NCBI GenBank assembly: GCA_963737225.1
Contig: CAVTSA010000002.1
Span: 248,001-312,000 of the forward strand
Source of the DNA: CAVTSA01 sp963737225
GTDB taxonomy: Bacteria > Chloroflexota > Dormibacteria > Dormibacterales > Dormibacteraceae
Reading direction: 5' to 3'
DNA: 64,000 nt
Position 1 is the stretch's first letter. Each line of letters opens with the position of its first letter. Below are positions 54,684 to 63,536 of the stretch, piece after piece. A program made the position numbers and the translations under genes. The notes under the pieces were generated by a model that had not been told where the DNA came from, did not search any database, and worked only from the letters and a program-made list of their open reading frames with translations.

Positions 54684-55443
54684 AGGTTGCGGGGTGGGGC
54701 TGGCAGGAGGGGCAGAAGTAGGTGTAGCGCGCCAGCGAACCCTGCCGGCGGACCTCGATCCGGGTGCCGCAGCGGGGACAGGGTCGTCCACCGCGGGCGT
54801 GCACCGCAGGCGCCGGGTGATCGGGAAAACGCCGGCCGAAGCCACGACCGGAGAGGTTCAGACGGAGGGCGGCGGCCGCGTATTCGTAGAGGTCGCGGAG
54901 CGTGGCGTCGTCGAGCTCTCCGACCGGCTGCCACGGGCTCCGCCGCTTCGCCCACAGGGTCTCGCACCGGTAGACGTTCCCGATCCCCGCCGCCACACGC
55001 TGATCGAGCAGCAGCTCACCAAGTGGCGTCGACGGATCCACCGACCGCCCCCGGCGCATCACCGCCCCCAGGTCCGTGTCCGCCGCCAGCAGATCCGGGC
55101 CCAGCTCGCGCAGCGACTCCTCGGGTCGGCGGGTCACCTCCACCGTGGGTGCCAGGAAGCAGACCGCGACCCAGCTCTCTGTCTCGAGCACCAGCCGTGC
55201 CTGCCAGGCCGGCTTTCGCCATCGCTCACCGGGCCGGAACACCCACCAGCTGCCTTCCATGCCGAGGTGGGTGCGCACCGCCCACCCACCTTCGAAGCGG
55301 ATCACGAGGTGCTTCCCGACCGCGTCGATGGCTTCGATCCGGCGTCCTTCCAGCCCGGTGTGCGACGAGCGCTCAACCACCGACCCCAGGATCCGGAGGC
55401 GAAGGGCGGCGGCCACCCGCCAGATGGTGTCGCCCTCGGGCAC
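54670..55443 (-). CDS. nei: Formamidopyrimidine/endonuclease VIII (Nei2-like) DNA glycosylase
   Basis: A 257-residue base-excision-repair enzyme. N-terminal PEGDTIWRVAAALR (catalytic P2, E3 after GTG start), LVIRFEGGWAVRTHLGMEGSW, QRVAAGIGNVYRCE with the conserved Asn, and C-terminal zinc finger CPRCG-x15-CPSCQ (about 222-250). PEGDT and the zinc-finger ending resemble actinobacterial Nei2, which removes oxidised pyrimidines and nicks AP sites. GTG 55443 has no strong ribosome site. The last five residues TSVFA are encoded by the paired-palindrome element. Confidence 0.93.
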   Translation of the reverse strand: MPEGDTIWRVAAALRLRILGSVVERSSHTGLEGRRIEAIDAVGKHLVIRFEGGWAVRTHLGMEGSWWVFRPGERWRKPAWQARLVLETESWVAVCFLAPTVEVTRRPEESLRELGPDLLAADTDLGAVMRRGRSVDPSTPLGELLLDQRVAAGIGNVYRCETLWAKRRSPWQPVGELDDATLRDLYEYAAAALRLNLSGRGFGRRFPDHPAPAVHARGGRPCPRCGTRIEVRRQGSLARYTYFCPSCQPHPATSVFA

Positions 55444-55642
55444 GCCGGGTCCGGCTCAGCGGCCGAGGAGGGGGTTGAGGGAGGGCGCCGAGAGATCGGG
55501 CGGCCAGGTGGTCCAGATGCAAGGCGCCGCTGCGGAGCGGAACGAGCGCGTCCGCCCACTCGTGAGTGAGCACCGTAAAGCGGCAACGCCGCAGATGGGC
55601 CGCATGGGCGTTCGAGATCCGGTGTTCATCCTCAACGCTCTC

Positions 55643-58600
55643 CTAAGGAACGGCCCAGGCGACCAGCCCCCGGGGTGTGGTTCCGAACCCGGCCTCACGC
55701 AGGATCGGCTCCAGGCGGGAGGCATGGGGCGGTCCACCGTCGAGACGCTGCACCTCGACCTTCCCCGCCCGTGTGGCCACCCGTCGCAGCTCGGCGACCT
55801 GCCTGGCGGTGACCTCCCCGCGGGTCCAGAGGGTGCGCCCTCCCCGCTCCAGGTAGAGCCGCAGGTCGCCGTCCTGCAGCACCACGAAGGCTCCGGCGAC
55901 CCGTGCCAGATGCGGCGCCGGAGCCCCACCATCTCCGGGTCGGGCCGCCGGCCAGGGGAGCCCCGCCCCGTACGGATTGGCGGGGTCGGTCGCGGCGAGG
56001 GCGGTCACCTCGTCGAGGGGCTCCCGGTGTCCCCGCAGCCGCTCGATGGCGCCCGGCATCGCGAACTGCGATCCACCCAGGCCCTCCACGAAATACCCTC
56101 GCCGGATCCGTCCCGACTCCTCCATCGCGCGCAGCACCGGGTAGAGCGAGGTGAACCCACCCGGCAGGCCTTCGGCCAACACGGCCTCGCGGGTGAGGAC
56201 GCCATACCGCTCGACGAGCGTGGTGGCACGCGCCAGCGCGACCTCGGTGGGCCGGACGCCGTCGCCGCCGAGCGCGCTCACCAGAGACCAGCGTCCCGCC
56301 GCGCGGGGGGCGACAGGGTTGGCCCGCAGCGGGTGCGGAGGCGGCCGGCGCCGGGGCGCGGTACCGGCCCGCAGCGGCCCGAACGTGTCGTTGGTGACCT
56401 CGCCCGCCCACACCAGGTCCCACAGCGCGTCCAGCAGCTCGTCCTCCGGTGCCCGGAGCGCCTGCGACAGCTCGCGGAAGAACGAGGCCCCCCGCGCGCG
56501 AAGGTGATCGCGAACCTGCGCCTGCAGCCACCCTGCGGCGGGATCTCCGGGCTCCGGCAGCAGCCGCTCCACGTCGTCGCGGAGGTAGAGCGCCACCCGG
56601 CCGTCGCCGGGGCCGAGCGAGCCACGCCCGATCCACACCACCTCGCCGGACCCCAGCAGGTGGTCGAGGACGGCCGGGCTGTAGCCGTCCATGCGCTCGG
56701 CCAGCACGTCGCGCTCGAGCACGGAGGCGGGCAGCGCCAGTCCCTGGAGGTACCGCACCACTCCAAGCGCCCGGTCCGGACTGCGGTCGGAGGATCCGAC
56801 CCCCTGCCAGTCGGGGAGAAACCTCGCCAGTGCTTCCTGTGGGACCGCCTCCGCCTCCCGTCGCAGCGCGGCGAGGGAGCGCCGGCGCAGCGTCTGGAGG
56901 ACCTCCGGATGACAGTACTCACGCGCTCCGCCGGTTCCGAACTCACCGCCGACCAGAATCCCATCGCGCTGCAGCGCGTCCAGCCAGCCGGCCGCGGTCC
57001 GGGCTCCGACGCCCCAGCGGGCGGCGAGGTCCTGGGCGGAGAACGGAACGTGCGTCCTGGCGTAGCGGCGGATCAGCTGGCGCAGCGGGTCGGGGCCAGG
57101 CTCCAGAAACGCCTCCGGGAGGCCGGGCGGAAGAGCGACGCCGAGCGCGTCGCGGTACCGGGAGGCGTCCTCGGCGACGATCCAGCGCTCGCCGACCGGC
57201 AGGCGGATCGGGATCACGCGACGCGCAGCACGCAGCTCGTCCACCCATGCCCCGTCGACACCTCGTGCGGCGAGCTCGTCCGAGCTGAGGTCGCCGAGCC
57301 GGGCGAGCAGGTCGTGACCCTCGTCGGCGTCGCGCGGCCAGCGCTCGCGCAGCAACCCCTGGAGTTCCAGCTCCAGGGCCGCGATGACGTCCGGCGAGAG
57401 CAGCTCACGCAGGTCTTCGGAGCCCAGCAGGTCGGCCAGCAGCTCGCGATCGAGCAGCAGCGCCTGTGCCCGGCGCTCGGCCAGCGGGGCGTCCCCGTCG
57501 TAGAGGAACTGGCCCACGTACTCGAAGAGCAGCGAGCCGCTGAACGGTGACGCGCGGTCGGTGTCCACCGCGACGACCCGGATCCCGCGCGTTCGGATGC
57601 CCTCCAGGACCTCCTTCAGAGCGGGGATGTCGAATACGTCGGCCAGGCACTCGCGATAGGTCTCGGCGAGGATCGGGAAGTCGGAGTAGCGACCGGCCAC
57701 CTGGAGCAGGTTGGACGATCGCTGACGCTGCTGCCAGAGCGGCGTCCGCTGCCCCGGGCGCCGCCGTGGCAGCAGCAGCGCGCGAGCGGCGTTCTCGCGG
57801 AAGCGCCCCGCGAAGAGCGCCGACCCTGGAAGCTGCGCCGCCACCAGGTCCTCGATCTCCTCCGGCTCGATCAGGAGGTCGGCGGGGTCGAGAGGGCGAT
57901 CGGCGTCGGGCAGATGGATCGCGACGCCGTCATCGGTCGAGAGCGTCTGGACCTCGATGCCGAAGCGCTCGCGGAGACGCGCCTGGAGTGCGAGCGCCCA
58001 GGGCGCCAGGACCCGCCCGCCGAACGGCGTCAGCAGGCACACGCGCCAGTCGCCGACCTCGTCGCGGAAGCGCTCGACGACAATCGTGCGGTCGTCCGGC
58101 ACCGCTCCGGTCGCCGCCGCCTGGTCGTCCAGGTACTGCAACAGGTTCCGCGCCGCTCGCTCGTCGCACCCGCTGCGCTCCCGCAGCCGCGCCAGCGCAT
58201 CCTCGCGCGGCATCGCGCGCAGCTCGCGAGAGACCCGGCCCACCGCACGGCCCAGCTCGGCCGGTCGTGAGATACCGTCGCCGTGCCAGAAGGCGACCTT
58301 GCCCGGCTCGCCCGGGGCCGGCTCGACCAGGACCTGTGACTGGGTGATGTCGGCCACCCGCCAGGTGGTGGCACCCAGCACGAAGGTCTCGCCAGGATGG
58401 GTCTCGAAGACCATCTCCTCGTCCAGCTCGCCCACCCGGCGGCCGTCGCTGAGCAGGTTGACGGTATAGAGACCGCGGTCGGGGATGGTGCCCGCGTTCT
58501 GCACCGCCAGCCGCTGTGCGCCGGCGCGGGCGCGCAGCGTGTCGTTGGTCCGGTCCCAGACCAGCCGGGGTCGGAGGTCCCGGAACTCGTCAGAGGGATA

Positions 58601-60055
58601 ACGGCCGGCCAGCATGTCGAGCACCGCCTCCAGCGAGCGCCGGCTGAGGTCGGTGAAGGGGAGGGCTTGGGTCACCAGGCGGTGCAGGTCGGCTACCGTC
58701 CACTCGTCCATCGCCACCGCGGCCACGATCTGCTGGGCCAGCACGTCGATCGGGTTGCGGGGGATCGTGGTGTGCTCGATCTCACCGGCGTGCATGCGTT
58801 CGACGACCACCGCCGCTTCCAGCAGGTCACCCCGGAACTTGGGGAAGATCGTGCCCCGGGAGGTCTCCCCGACCGAGTGCCCGGCGCGGCCGATCCGCTG
58901 AATGCCCGCGGCCACCGAAGGCGGCGACTCCACCTGTACCACGAGGTCCACGGCGCCCATGTCGATCCCCAGCTCGAGGGAGCTGGTGGCCACGATCGCC
59001 CGCAGACGACCGCTCTTCAGCCGGTCCTCGATCTCGGTCCGCTGCTCTCGGGCCAGCGAGCCGTGGTGGGCCTGGACCAGCTCCGGCTCCCCCTCCCGGA
59101 GATGACCGCCCTCGGCAGCAAGCTCGTTGAGCCGGGCCGCCAGCCGCTCGGCCGACCGGCGGGCGTTGACGAACACGATCGTCGAGCGATGCTCCAGCAC
59201 GAGGTCCAGCAGCCGGGGGTAGATGGCGGGCCAGATCGAGCGTCTGGGCGCCGGCGGACCGTCCCCGAGACCGGCCGCGTTGCCGCTTGCCAGCTGGGCC
59301 GGGGCTGCGCCGACCTGCAGGTCCGACATGTCGTCGACGGGCACCTCGATCGTGATCGCGAGCGACTTCGGGCGGGCGGCGTCGACGATCTCCACCGGGC
59401 GGCCGCCGCCGAGGAACTTCCCGATCAGCTCCAGCGGGCGCTGGGTCGCGGAGAGCCCGATCCGCTGAGGATCCTGTGTCGTGAGGCGGCTCAAGCGTTC
59501 CAGGCTGAGCGCCAGGTGGGATCCACGCTTGGAGGCGGCGACGGCGTGGATCTCGTCCAGGATCACCCACCGCAGACCGGTCAGCACCGCGCGGGCGGCG
59601 CTGGTCAGGAGCAGAAACAGCGACTCCGGGGTCGTGATCAGGATGTCAGGGGGATGGCGCTCCATCTGGCGCCGCTGCTCGGACGGGGTGTCACCGGTGC
59701 GGATGCCCACCGTCAGGTCGGGCACCTCCAGGCCCAGGCGTTCGGCCTGCCGCTGGATGCCGGCCAGCGGGGCGCGGAGGTTGCGTTCGACGTCCACCGC
59801 CAGCGCCTTCAGGGGAGACAGGTAGAGGACGCGACAGCGATCTCGCGCGGGCGGCGCCGGCTCCACCGCAAGCCGGTCCAGGCACCAGAGAAAGGCGGCC
59901 AGGGTCTTGCCGCTTCCGGTGGGAGCGGTCATCAGCGTGTGCGCGCCCCGCGCCACCGACTCCCACCCCCGCTCCTGCACCTCGGTGGGTGCCGCGAACG
60001 CCGCCTCGAACCACGAGCGGGTCGCCGGTGTGAACCGATCGAGCGCTCGTGACAT
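55643..60055 (-). CDS. lhr: Lhr-family ATP-dependent DNA helicase
   Basis: A very large (1470-residue) superfamily 2 helicase. Motif Q/I LMTAPTGSGKTLAAFLW (about 42), motif Ia YLSPLKALAVD, motif II DEIHAV, motif III SATQRP, motif IV-VI IVFVNARRSAERLAARLN, ATSSLELGID and QRIGRAGHSVG. The long C-terminal half (about 700-1470) includes the winged-helix and Lhr-specific domains (LLQYLDDQAAATG, LQVAGRYSDFPILAETYRECLADVFD). Lhr translocates on single-stranded DNA and is part of a DNA damage response, often with a Nei-type enzyme nearby. ATG 60055. Adjacent to the Nei gene, same strand, gap about 200 bases. Confidence 0.95.
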   Translation of the reverse strand: MSRALDRFTPATRSWFEAAFAAPTEVQERGWESVARGAHTLMTAPTGSGKTLAAFLWCLDRLAVEPAPPARDRCRVLYLSPLKALAVDVERNLRAPLAGIQRQAERLGLEVPDLTVGIRTGDTPSEQRRQMERHPPDILITTPESLFLLLTSAARAVLTGLRWVILDEIHAVAASKRGSHLALSLERLSRLTTQDPQRIGLSATQRPLELIGKFLGGGRPVEIVDAARPKSLAITIEVPVDDMSDLQVGAAPAQLASGNAAGLGDGPPAPRRSIWPAIYPRLLDLVLEHRSTIVFVNARRSAERLAARLNELAAEGGHLREGEPELVQAHHGSLAREQRTEIEDRLKSGRLRAIVATSSLELGIDMGAVDLVVQVESPPSVAAGIQRIGRAGHSVGETSRGTIFPKFRGDLLEAAVVVERMHAGEIEHTTIPRNPIDVLAQQIVAAVAMDEWTVADLHRLVTQALPFTDLSRRSLEAVLDMLAGRYPSDEFRDLRPRLVWDRTNDTLRARAGAQRLAVQNAGTIPDRGLYTVNLLSDGRRVGELDEEMVFETHPGETFVLGATTWRVADITQSQVLVEPAPGEPGKVAFWHGDGISRPAELGRAVGRVSRELRAMPREDALARLRERSGCDERAARNLLQYLDDQAAATGAVPDDRTIVVERFRDEVGDWRVCLLTPFGGRVLAPWALALQARLRERFGIEVQTLSTDDGVAIHLPDADRPLDPADLLIEPEEIEDLVAAQLPGSALFAGRFRENAARALLLPRRRPGQRTPLWQQRQRSSNLLQVAGRYSDFPILAETYRECLADVFDIPALKEVLEGIRTRGIRVVAVDTDRASPFSGSLLFEYVGQFLYDGDAPLAERRAQALLLDRELLADLLGSEDLRELLSPDVIAALELELQGLLRERWPRDADEGHDLLARLGDLSSDELAARGVDGAWVDELRAARRVIPIRLPVGERWIVAEDASRYRDALGVALPPGLPEAFLEPGPDPLRQLIRRYARTHVPFSAQDLAARWGVGARTAAGWLDALQRDGILVGGEFGTGGAREYCHPEVLQTLRRRSLAALRREAEAVPQEALARFLPDWQGVGSSDRSPDRALGVVRYLQGLALPASVLERDVLAERMDGYSPAVLDHLLGSGEVVWIGRGSLGPGDGRVALYLRDDVERLLPEPGDPAAGWLQAQVRDHLRARGASFFRELSQALRAPEDELLDALWDLVWAGEVTNDTFGPLRAGTAPRRRPPPHPLRANPVAPRAAGRWSLVSALGGDGVRPTEVALARATTLVERYGVLTREAVLAEGLPGGFTSLYPVLRAMEESGRIRRGYFVEGLGGSQFAMPGAIERLRGHREPLDEVTALAATDPANPYGAGLPWPAARPGDGGAPAPHLARVAGAFVVLQDGDLRLYLERGGRTLWTRGEVTARQVAELRRVATRAGKVEVQRLDGGPPHASRLEPILREAGFGTTPRGLVAWAVP

Positions 60056-60141
60056 GGCCGTCAGCGTACGCCCGTTCGACGCCGGCCTCCCGCCTCTTTA
60101 CCGCCTCCGGAAGAGCGCTCAGGCCCGTCCTGGAGGCGGCC

Positions 60142-61359
60142 TCACGAAAGAGGGATCGAGACCAGAAAGTCGAGATCCTCGGCGTCATCCGGAGGCCCCG
60201 CCCGCAGCGTGAGGTGGTGGTCGCCGACCGAGACCACGAAGACATCCCAGCCGGCTACCTGCTGCCCTGGCTGCAGGACCAGTTTCCGGGGCAGGGTCGG
60301 GGCCATCTGGACGTCCTTGACCTGTCCGTACTGGGCGCCGTGTTCGTCGGTCAGCGTGAACGCGTTGTCGAACGTGACCGGCTCCGGTCCCTGATTCCGG
60401 TAGGAGAGTTCAAGGGCCTCATAGCGGTAGCCGGCGGGCGGCGACTCCAGCACCGGCGGCGCCGGCTGCACCGCCGTGACCTCGAGCGACAACTCGGGCG
60501 CGGCCACGAGCGTGCGGGGCGGGCCCTCGACCGGCAGCGTCGAGACGTTGCTCTGGGGCGGAGCCATGATCGCGGCCTGCGCGCCGAACCCGTCGAAGGT
60601 CAGATTCAGGGCCCACTGGGAGCTGCGATAGACGAAGGCAAGCGGGTCTCCGCTCGCGGCCCCGATCCACCAGCTGGCCCCCGCCGCCGACCGGAGATGC
60701 CAGGCCCGCTGGCCGCCCACCACCTGCTGCCCGACATCGCGCAGCCCCGAGGGCGGAGGACCACCCGCCCACCCGAGAGCGCCGTCGATGAAGCTGACCG
60801 GGGTCCCTTCGTCCCACGGCCCGTCCGGCTGCTGGGTCTGGTAGTCGATCCCGTCGCTGTCCAGGAACTCACCGAGGTACGCGCCTCCCAGATGGAGGGT
60901 GGCGTGCAGAGCCCGGTCGGGCGTGAAGTCGACTGCTCCGGTGACCGACAAGACGCTCCCCTGGATGGTCAGGTTGCCCCGCATCCCGGCCGAGCTCACG
61001 TGGTCGGCGAACGGGAGGTCGAAGACGCGACCTGCCGGAGGGAGTGACACCGGATGGGCCACCGGTCGACGGGCGACCACCCCCAACGTGACCCCGGCGA
61101 TCAGCACCACGGCGAGCGCCGCCGCGAGCCAGGGCCACCAGGGACGCCGGCGCCCTTGGGCGGGGTCGGGCGTTGGCGGTCGAACGGGTGCGGCCGGAGG
61201 GCGCAGAACGTCGGCGGCCGGAATCCAGTGAGTCCGGCTCCAGAACCAGCGCCCGTCCGGCGTGTACCGGGGAGACGTCGCCGGTGCCACCCCGCCGGGC
61301 GCCGGCTCCGAGGAGTCGGCGGGCGGTCCGTCGCCCGGGGGCGGCGGGTCAGAGCTCAC
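60142..61359 (-). CDS. Membrane-anchored DUF4352-like protein
   Basis: A 405-residue protein: Pro-rich cytoplasmic start (PPPPGDGPPADSSEPAPGG), a YTPDGRWFWSRTHWIPA segment of the kind found in actinobacterial membrane proteins, one membrane helix (about 80-100, PWLAAALAVVLIAGVTLGVV), then a large outer part. Its end resembles DUF4352/telomeric-repeat-like sandwich domains: YRYEALELSYRNQGPEPVTFDNAFTLTDEHGAQY. Role unknown; may sense or bind a ligand. Divergent from the methyltransferase gene at 61459. Confidence 0.75.
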   Translation of the reverse strand: MSSDPPPPGDGPPADSSEPAPGGVAPATSPRYTPDGRWFWSRTHWIPAADVLRPPAAPVRPPTPDPAQGRRRPWWPWLAAALAVVLIAGVTLGVVARRPVAHPVSLPPAGRVFDLPFADHVSSAGMRGNLTIQGSVLSVTGAVDFTPDRALHATLHLGGAYLGEFLDSDGIDYQTQQPDGPWDEGTPVSFIDGALGWAGGPPPSGLRDVGQQVVGGQRAWHLRSAAGASWWIGAASGDPLAFVYRSSQWALNLTFDGFGAQAAIMAPPQSNVSTLPVEGPPRTLVAAPELSLEVTAVQPAPPVLESPPAGYRYEALELSYRNQGPEPVTFDNAFTLTDEHGAQYGQVKDVQMAPTLPRKLVLQPGQQVAGWDVFVVSVGDHHLTLRAGPPDDAEDLDFLVSIPLS

Positions 61360-61458
61360 CGCCGGGCGGCCCTCGTTCCGCTGTCGCTCGCGAAGTGGTC
61401 ATGGGTGCGGTTCGGGATGCCACCGGTCGCGAGCGCCATGGGTTGAAACTATGACGCG

Positions 61459-62208
61459 GTGCGAACGCCGAAAACTGCCCACCTCACGGTCTACGGGCGC
61501 AAGCCGGTGCTGGAGGTGCTGCGCGACCCCTCGCGGCGGGTGTCGAAGGTGATCGTGGCCACCAACGCCGAGGGGTCGATCGTGCGGGAGATCGAGACCC
61601 TCGCTCGCGCGGCAGGGGTCCGGGTGGCCCACGCTTCGCCGGCGCGCGTGAAGTCGCTGGCCGGGAACGGGCGCCACGACCAGGGTGTGGTGGCAGACGT
61701 GGAGGCGCCGGCCCTGGAAGCGCTGGAGGACAGGCTGGCGGTTGCGGCAAGCGGCCACCTGCTGCTCCTGGACGGGGTCCACAACCCTCAGAACGTGGGG
61801 CTCATCCTGCGGGTCGCGGCCGCCATGGGCCTGGCCGGCACGATCCTGCCACGGGTCGGATCGCCGGATCTGGGACCCCTCGTGATCAAGGCGTCGGCGG
61901 GGCTCGCGTTCCAGGCCCACGTGCTGCGGTGCCGGACCGCGGAGGAGGCCGCGGGGAGGACGCACGCGGCCGGCCTGCCGATCTTCGGGCTGGCCGCCGG
62001 GCAAGGCGAGGCGCTGCCCGACGCGCTCATCCCGGAGAGCGCGGTCTTCGTGGTGGGGGACGAGACGGCGGGCGTGTCGCCCGAGGTGGCGGCGCTGGTG
62101 GAGTCCTGGCTGTCGATCCCGATGGCGCCCGGCGTGGAGTCGCTCAACGTGGCGACGGCGGTCGCGATCCTGGGTTACGAGCTGCGCCGGCGGACCCTCG
62201 CCTCCTGA
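61459..62208 (+). CDS. rlmB: TrmH/SpoU family RNA 2'-O-methyltransferase
   Basis: A 249-residue SPOUT enzyme with trefoil-knot motifs: motif 1 LLDGVHNPQNVGLILRVAAAMG, motif 2 VFVVGDETAGVSPEV and motif 3 LSIPMAPGVESLNVATAVAILGYELRR. The N-terminal VYGRKPVLEVL RNA-binding domain is typical of RlmB (23S rRNA G2251). GTG 61459; the N-terminus MRTPKTAHLTVYGRKP fits. 23S rRNA modification is the best guess; tRNA guanosine 18 methylation is less likely. Confidence 0.93.
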   Translation: MRTPKTAHLTVYGRKPVLEVLRDPSRRVSKVIVATNAEGSIVREIETLARAAGVRVAHASPARVKSLAGNGRHDQGVVADVEAPALEALEDRLAVAASGHLLLLDGVHNPQNVGLILRVAAAMGLAGTILPRVGSPDLGPLVIKASAGLAFQAHVLRCRTAEEAAGRTHAAGLPIFGLAAGQGEALPDALIPESAVFVVGDETAGVSPEVAALVESWLSIPMAPGVESLNVATAVAILGYELRRRTLAS

Positions 62209-62270
62209 CGATCCGGTCGGGCTCGGCTAGGATCGGAGGGATCGACGGGATTGCACCTGAGGAGGGCAGG

Positions 62271-62816
62271 ATGGCGAGCACGATCACGACGACATCACCG
62301 GCGGCGCTCGCGCCGGACTGGCCGGTGGAGCTCTATGCCGTCCTGCGGAACCATGGGATCACGCAGTTCGGATATGTGCCCGACGCCGGGCACAAGGTCC
62401 TGATCGAGCTCGCGCTGGCCGATCCAGAGGTGCACGCGATCCCTCTGACGACGGAGGAGGAGGGCGTCGGCGTGATCGCGGGCGCGGACCTGGGTGGCGC
62501 CAGGGCGGTGCTGCTGCTGCAGAGCAGCGGCGTGGGGAACTGCGTGAACTTCCTCTCGCTGGTCAAGGCCGCGCGCTTCCCGATGCTCCTCGTGGTCAGC
62601 ATGCGGGGAGATTTCGGAGAGGGCAATCCGTGGCAGTATCCGATGGGGCAGGCGGTGGAGCCGGCGCTGCATGCGATGGGCGTCGTCACGCTGCGCGCGG
62701 ATCACGCCGATGACGTGGTGCCGATGGCCAACGCGGCGGCGGACATGGTCTACCAGGGCGGGCAGGCGGTCGGTCTCCTGCTGACCCAACGGCTGATCGG
62801 CGCCAAGCAGTTCTGA
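62271..62816 (+). CDS. Sulfopyruvate decarboxylase-like, alpha (N-terminal TPP) subunit
   Basis: A 181-residue thiamine-diphosphate pyrimidine-binding half: FGYVPDAGHKVLIELALAD, TTEEEGVGVIAGADLGGARAVLLLQSSGVGNCVNFLSL with the conserved Glu in TEEEG and GVGN. This matches ComD, the alpha subunit of sulfopyruvate decarboxylase, or a phosphonopyruvate decarboxylase half. ATG 62271 behind GAGGAGGGCAGG. The beta-type subunit follows 23 bases later. Substrate sulfopyruvate, phosphonopyruvate or another 3-carbon oxoacid. Confidence 0.88.
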   Translation: MASTITTTSPAALAPDWPVELYAVLRNHGITQFGYVPDAGHKVLIELALADPEVHAIPLTTEEEGVGVIAGADLGGARAVLLLQSSGVGNCVNFLSLVKAARFPMLLVVSMRGDFGEGNPWQYPMGQAVEPALHAMGVVTLRADHADDVVPMANAAADMVYQGGQAVGLLLTQRLIGAKQF

Positions 62817-62839
62817 GCAGGGGAGTCGGGGAGGTGGAG

Positions 62840-63451
62840 ATGCGGGACCAGGCGACCGACCCGAGCGCGCGCGACTTCTCCCTGGACCGCAACACGGCGG
62901 TGCCGGCGTTGCTCGGCCGGCATCAGGACTTTCTCATCGTCACCGGCCTCGGCGGCCCGGCGAAGGACGTGGGGGCGGTGGCGGCGGACAGCCCGCAGGT
63001 CTTCACGATGGCGGGAGCCATGGGCGCCGCCGTCTCCATCGGCCTCGGACTCGCACTGGCTCGCCCGGAGCGGCAGGTGCTGGTGGTCACGGGCGACGGT
63101 GAGCTGCTGATGAACGTCGGGGCGCTGGCGACGGTCGCGGTGGCGGCTCCCCGCAACCTCTCGATCCTGTGCGTCGACAACGGGCGGTATGGCGAGACCG
63201 GTTACCAGATGACACACACGGCGCTCGGTACCAGCCTGGAGCAGATGGCGCGGGGGGCGGGCTTCCGGAGCACGCTCACCGTCACCGGAGAAGAGCAGCT
63301 TGCCGCTGGCGCAGGCCTGCTGCGGTCCGGCGAAGGCCCCTCGCTGGTCGTCGTTCGCGTCGCGCCCACCGAGCCGCCCCCTTTCCGGCGGGACTTCGAC
63401 GGCGCCGCCGGCCGCCTTCGGTTCCGGGAGCACGTGCTCGGTATCCCCTGA
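62840..63451 (+). CDS. Sulfopyruvate decarboxylase-like, beta (C-terminal TPP) subunit
   Basis: A 203-residue thiamine-diphosphate-binding half: VTGDGELLMNVGALATVAVAAPRNLSILCVDNGRYGETG is a GDG-x25-N TPP/Mg motif, and YQMTHTALGTSLEQMARGAGF follows. Partner of the alpha-type subunit upstream; together they form a two-gene ComDE-like enzyme, also seen as phosphonopyruvate decarboxylase. ATG 62840 has GGGGAGG five bases upstream; GTG 62834 is possible. Split subunits in bacteria are uncommon; most have a single chain. Confidence 0.89.
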   Translation: MRDQATDPSARDFSLDRNTAVPALLGRHQDFLIVTGLGGPAKDVGAVAADSPQVFTMAGAMGAAVSIGLGLALARPERQVLVVTGDGELLMNVGALATVAVAAPRNLSILCVDNGRYGETGYQMTHTALGTSLEQMARGAGFRSTLTVTGEEQLAAGAGLLRSGEGPSLVVVRVAPTEPPPFRRDFDGAAGRLRFREHVLGIP

Positions 63452-63476
63452 GACCAGGGAACGGGCAGGGAAAGGG

Positions 63477-63536
63477 CAGAGTGTCCGCATTCCGACCCTA
63501 CCCGGGCGCCGGTAGCGTCCTACTGCGGACACTCTG
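63477..63536. terminator. Long-loop inverted repeat between converging genes
   Basis: Perfect 13-bp arms CAGAGTGTCCGCA (63477-63489) and TGCGGACACTCTG (63524-63536) with an inner hairpin. It separates the beta subunit gene (stop 63451, plus) from the uracil-DNA glycosylase gene (stop 63520, minus) and overlaps the latter's end. Probable bidirectional terminator, built like the paired-palindrome elements. Confidence 0.6.

Noticed and set aside
58397..60052. Long plus-strand open frame inside the Lhr gene
   Set aside because: Low-complexity Arg/Pro/Gly/His product antisense to an unmistakable helicase; a GC-bias artefact. The same applies to long antisense frames at 12179-13720, 25548-27107, 45942-47300 and 55076-57550.
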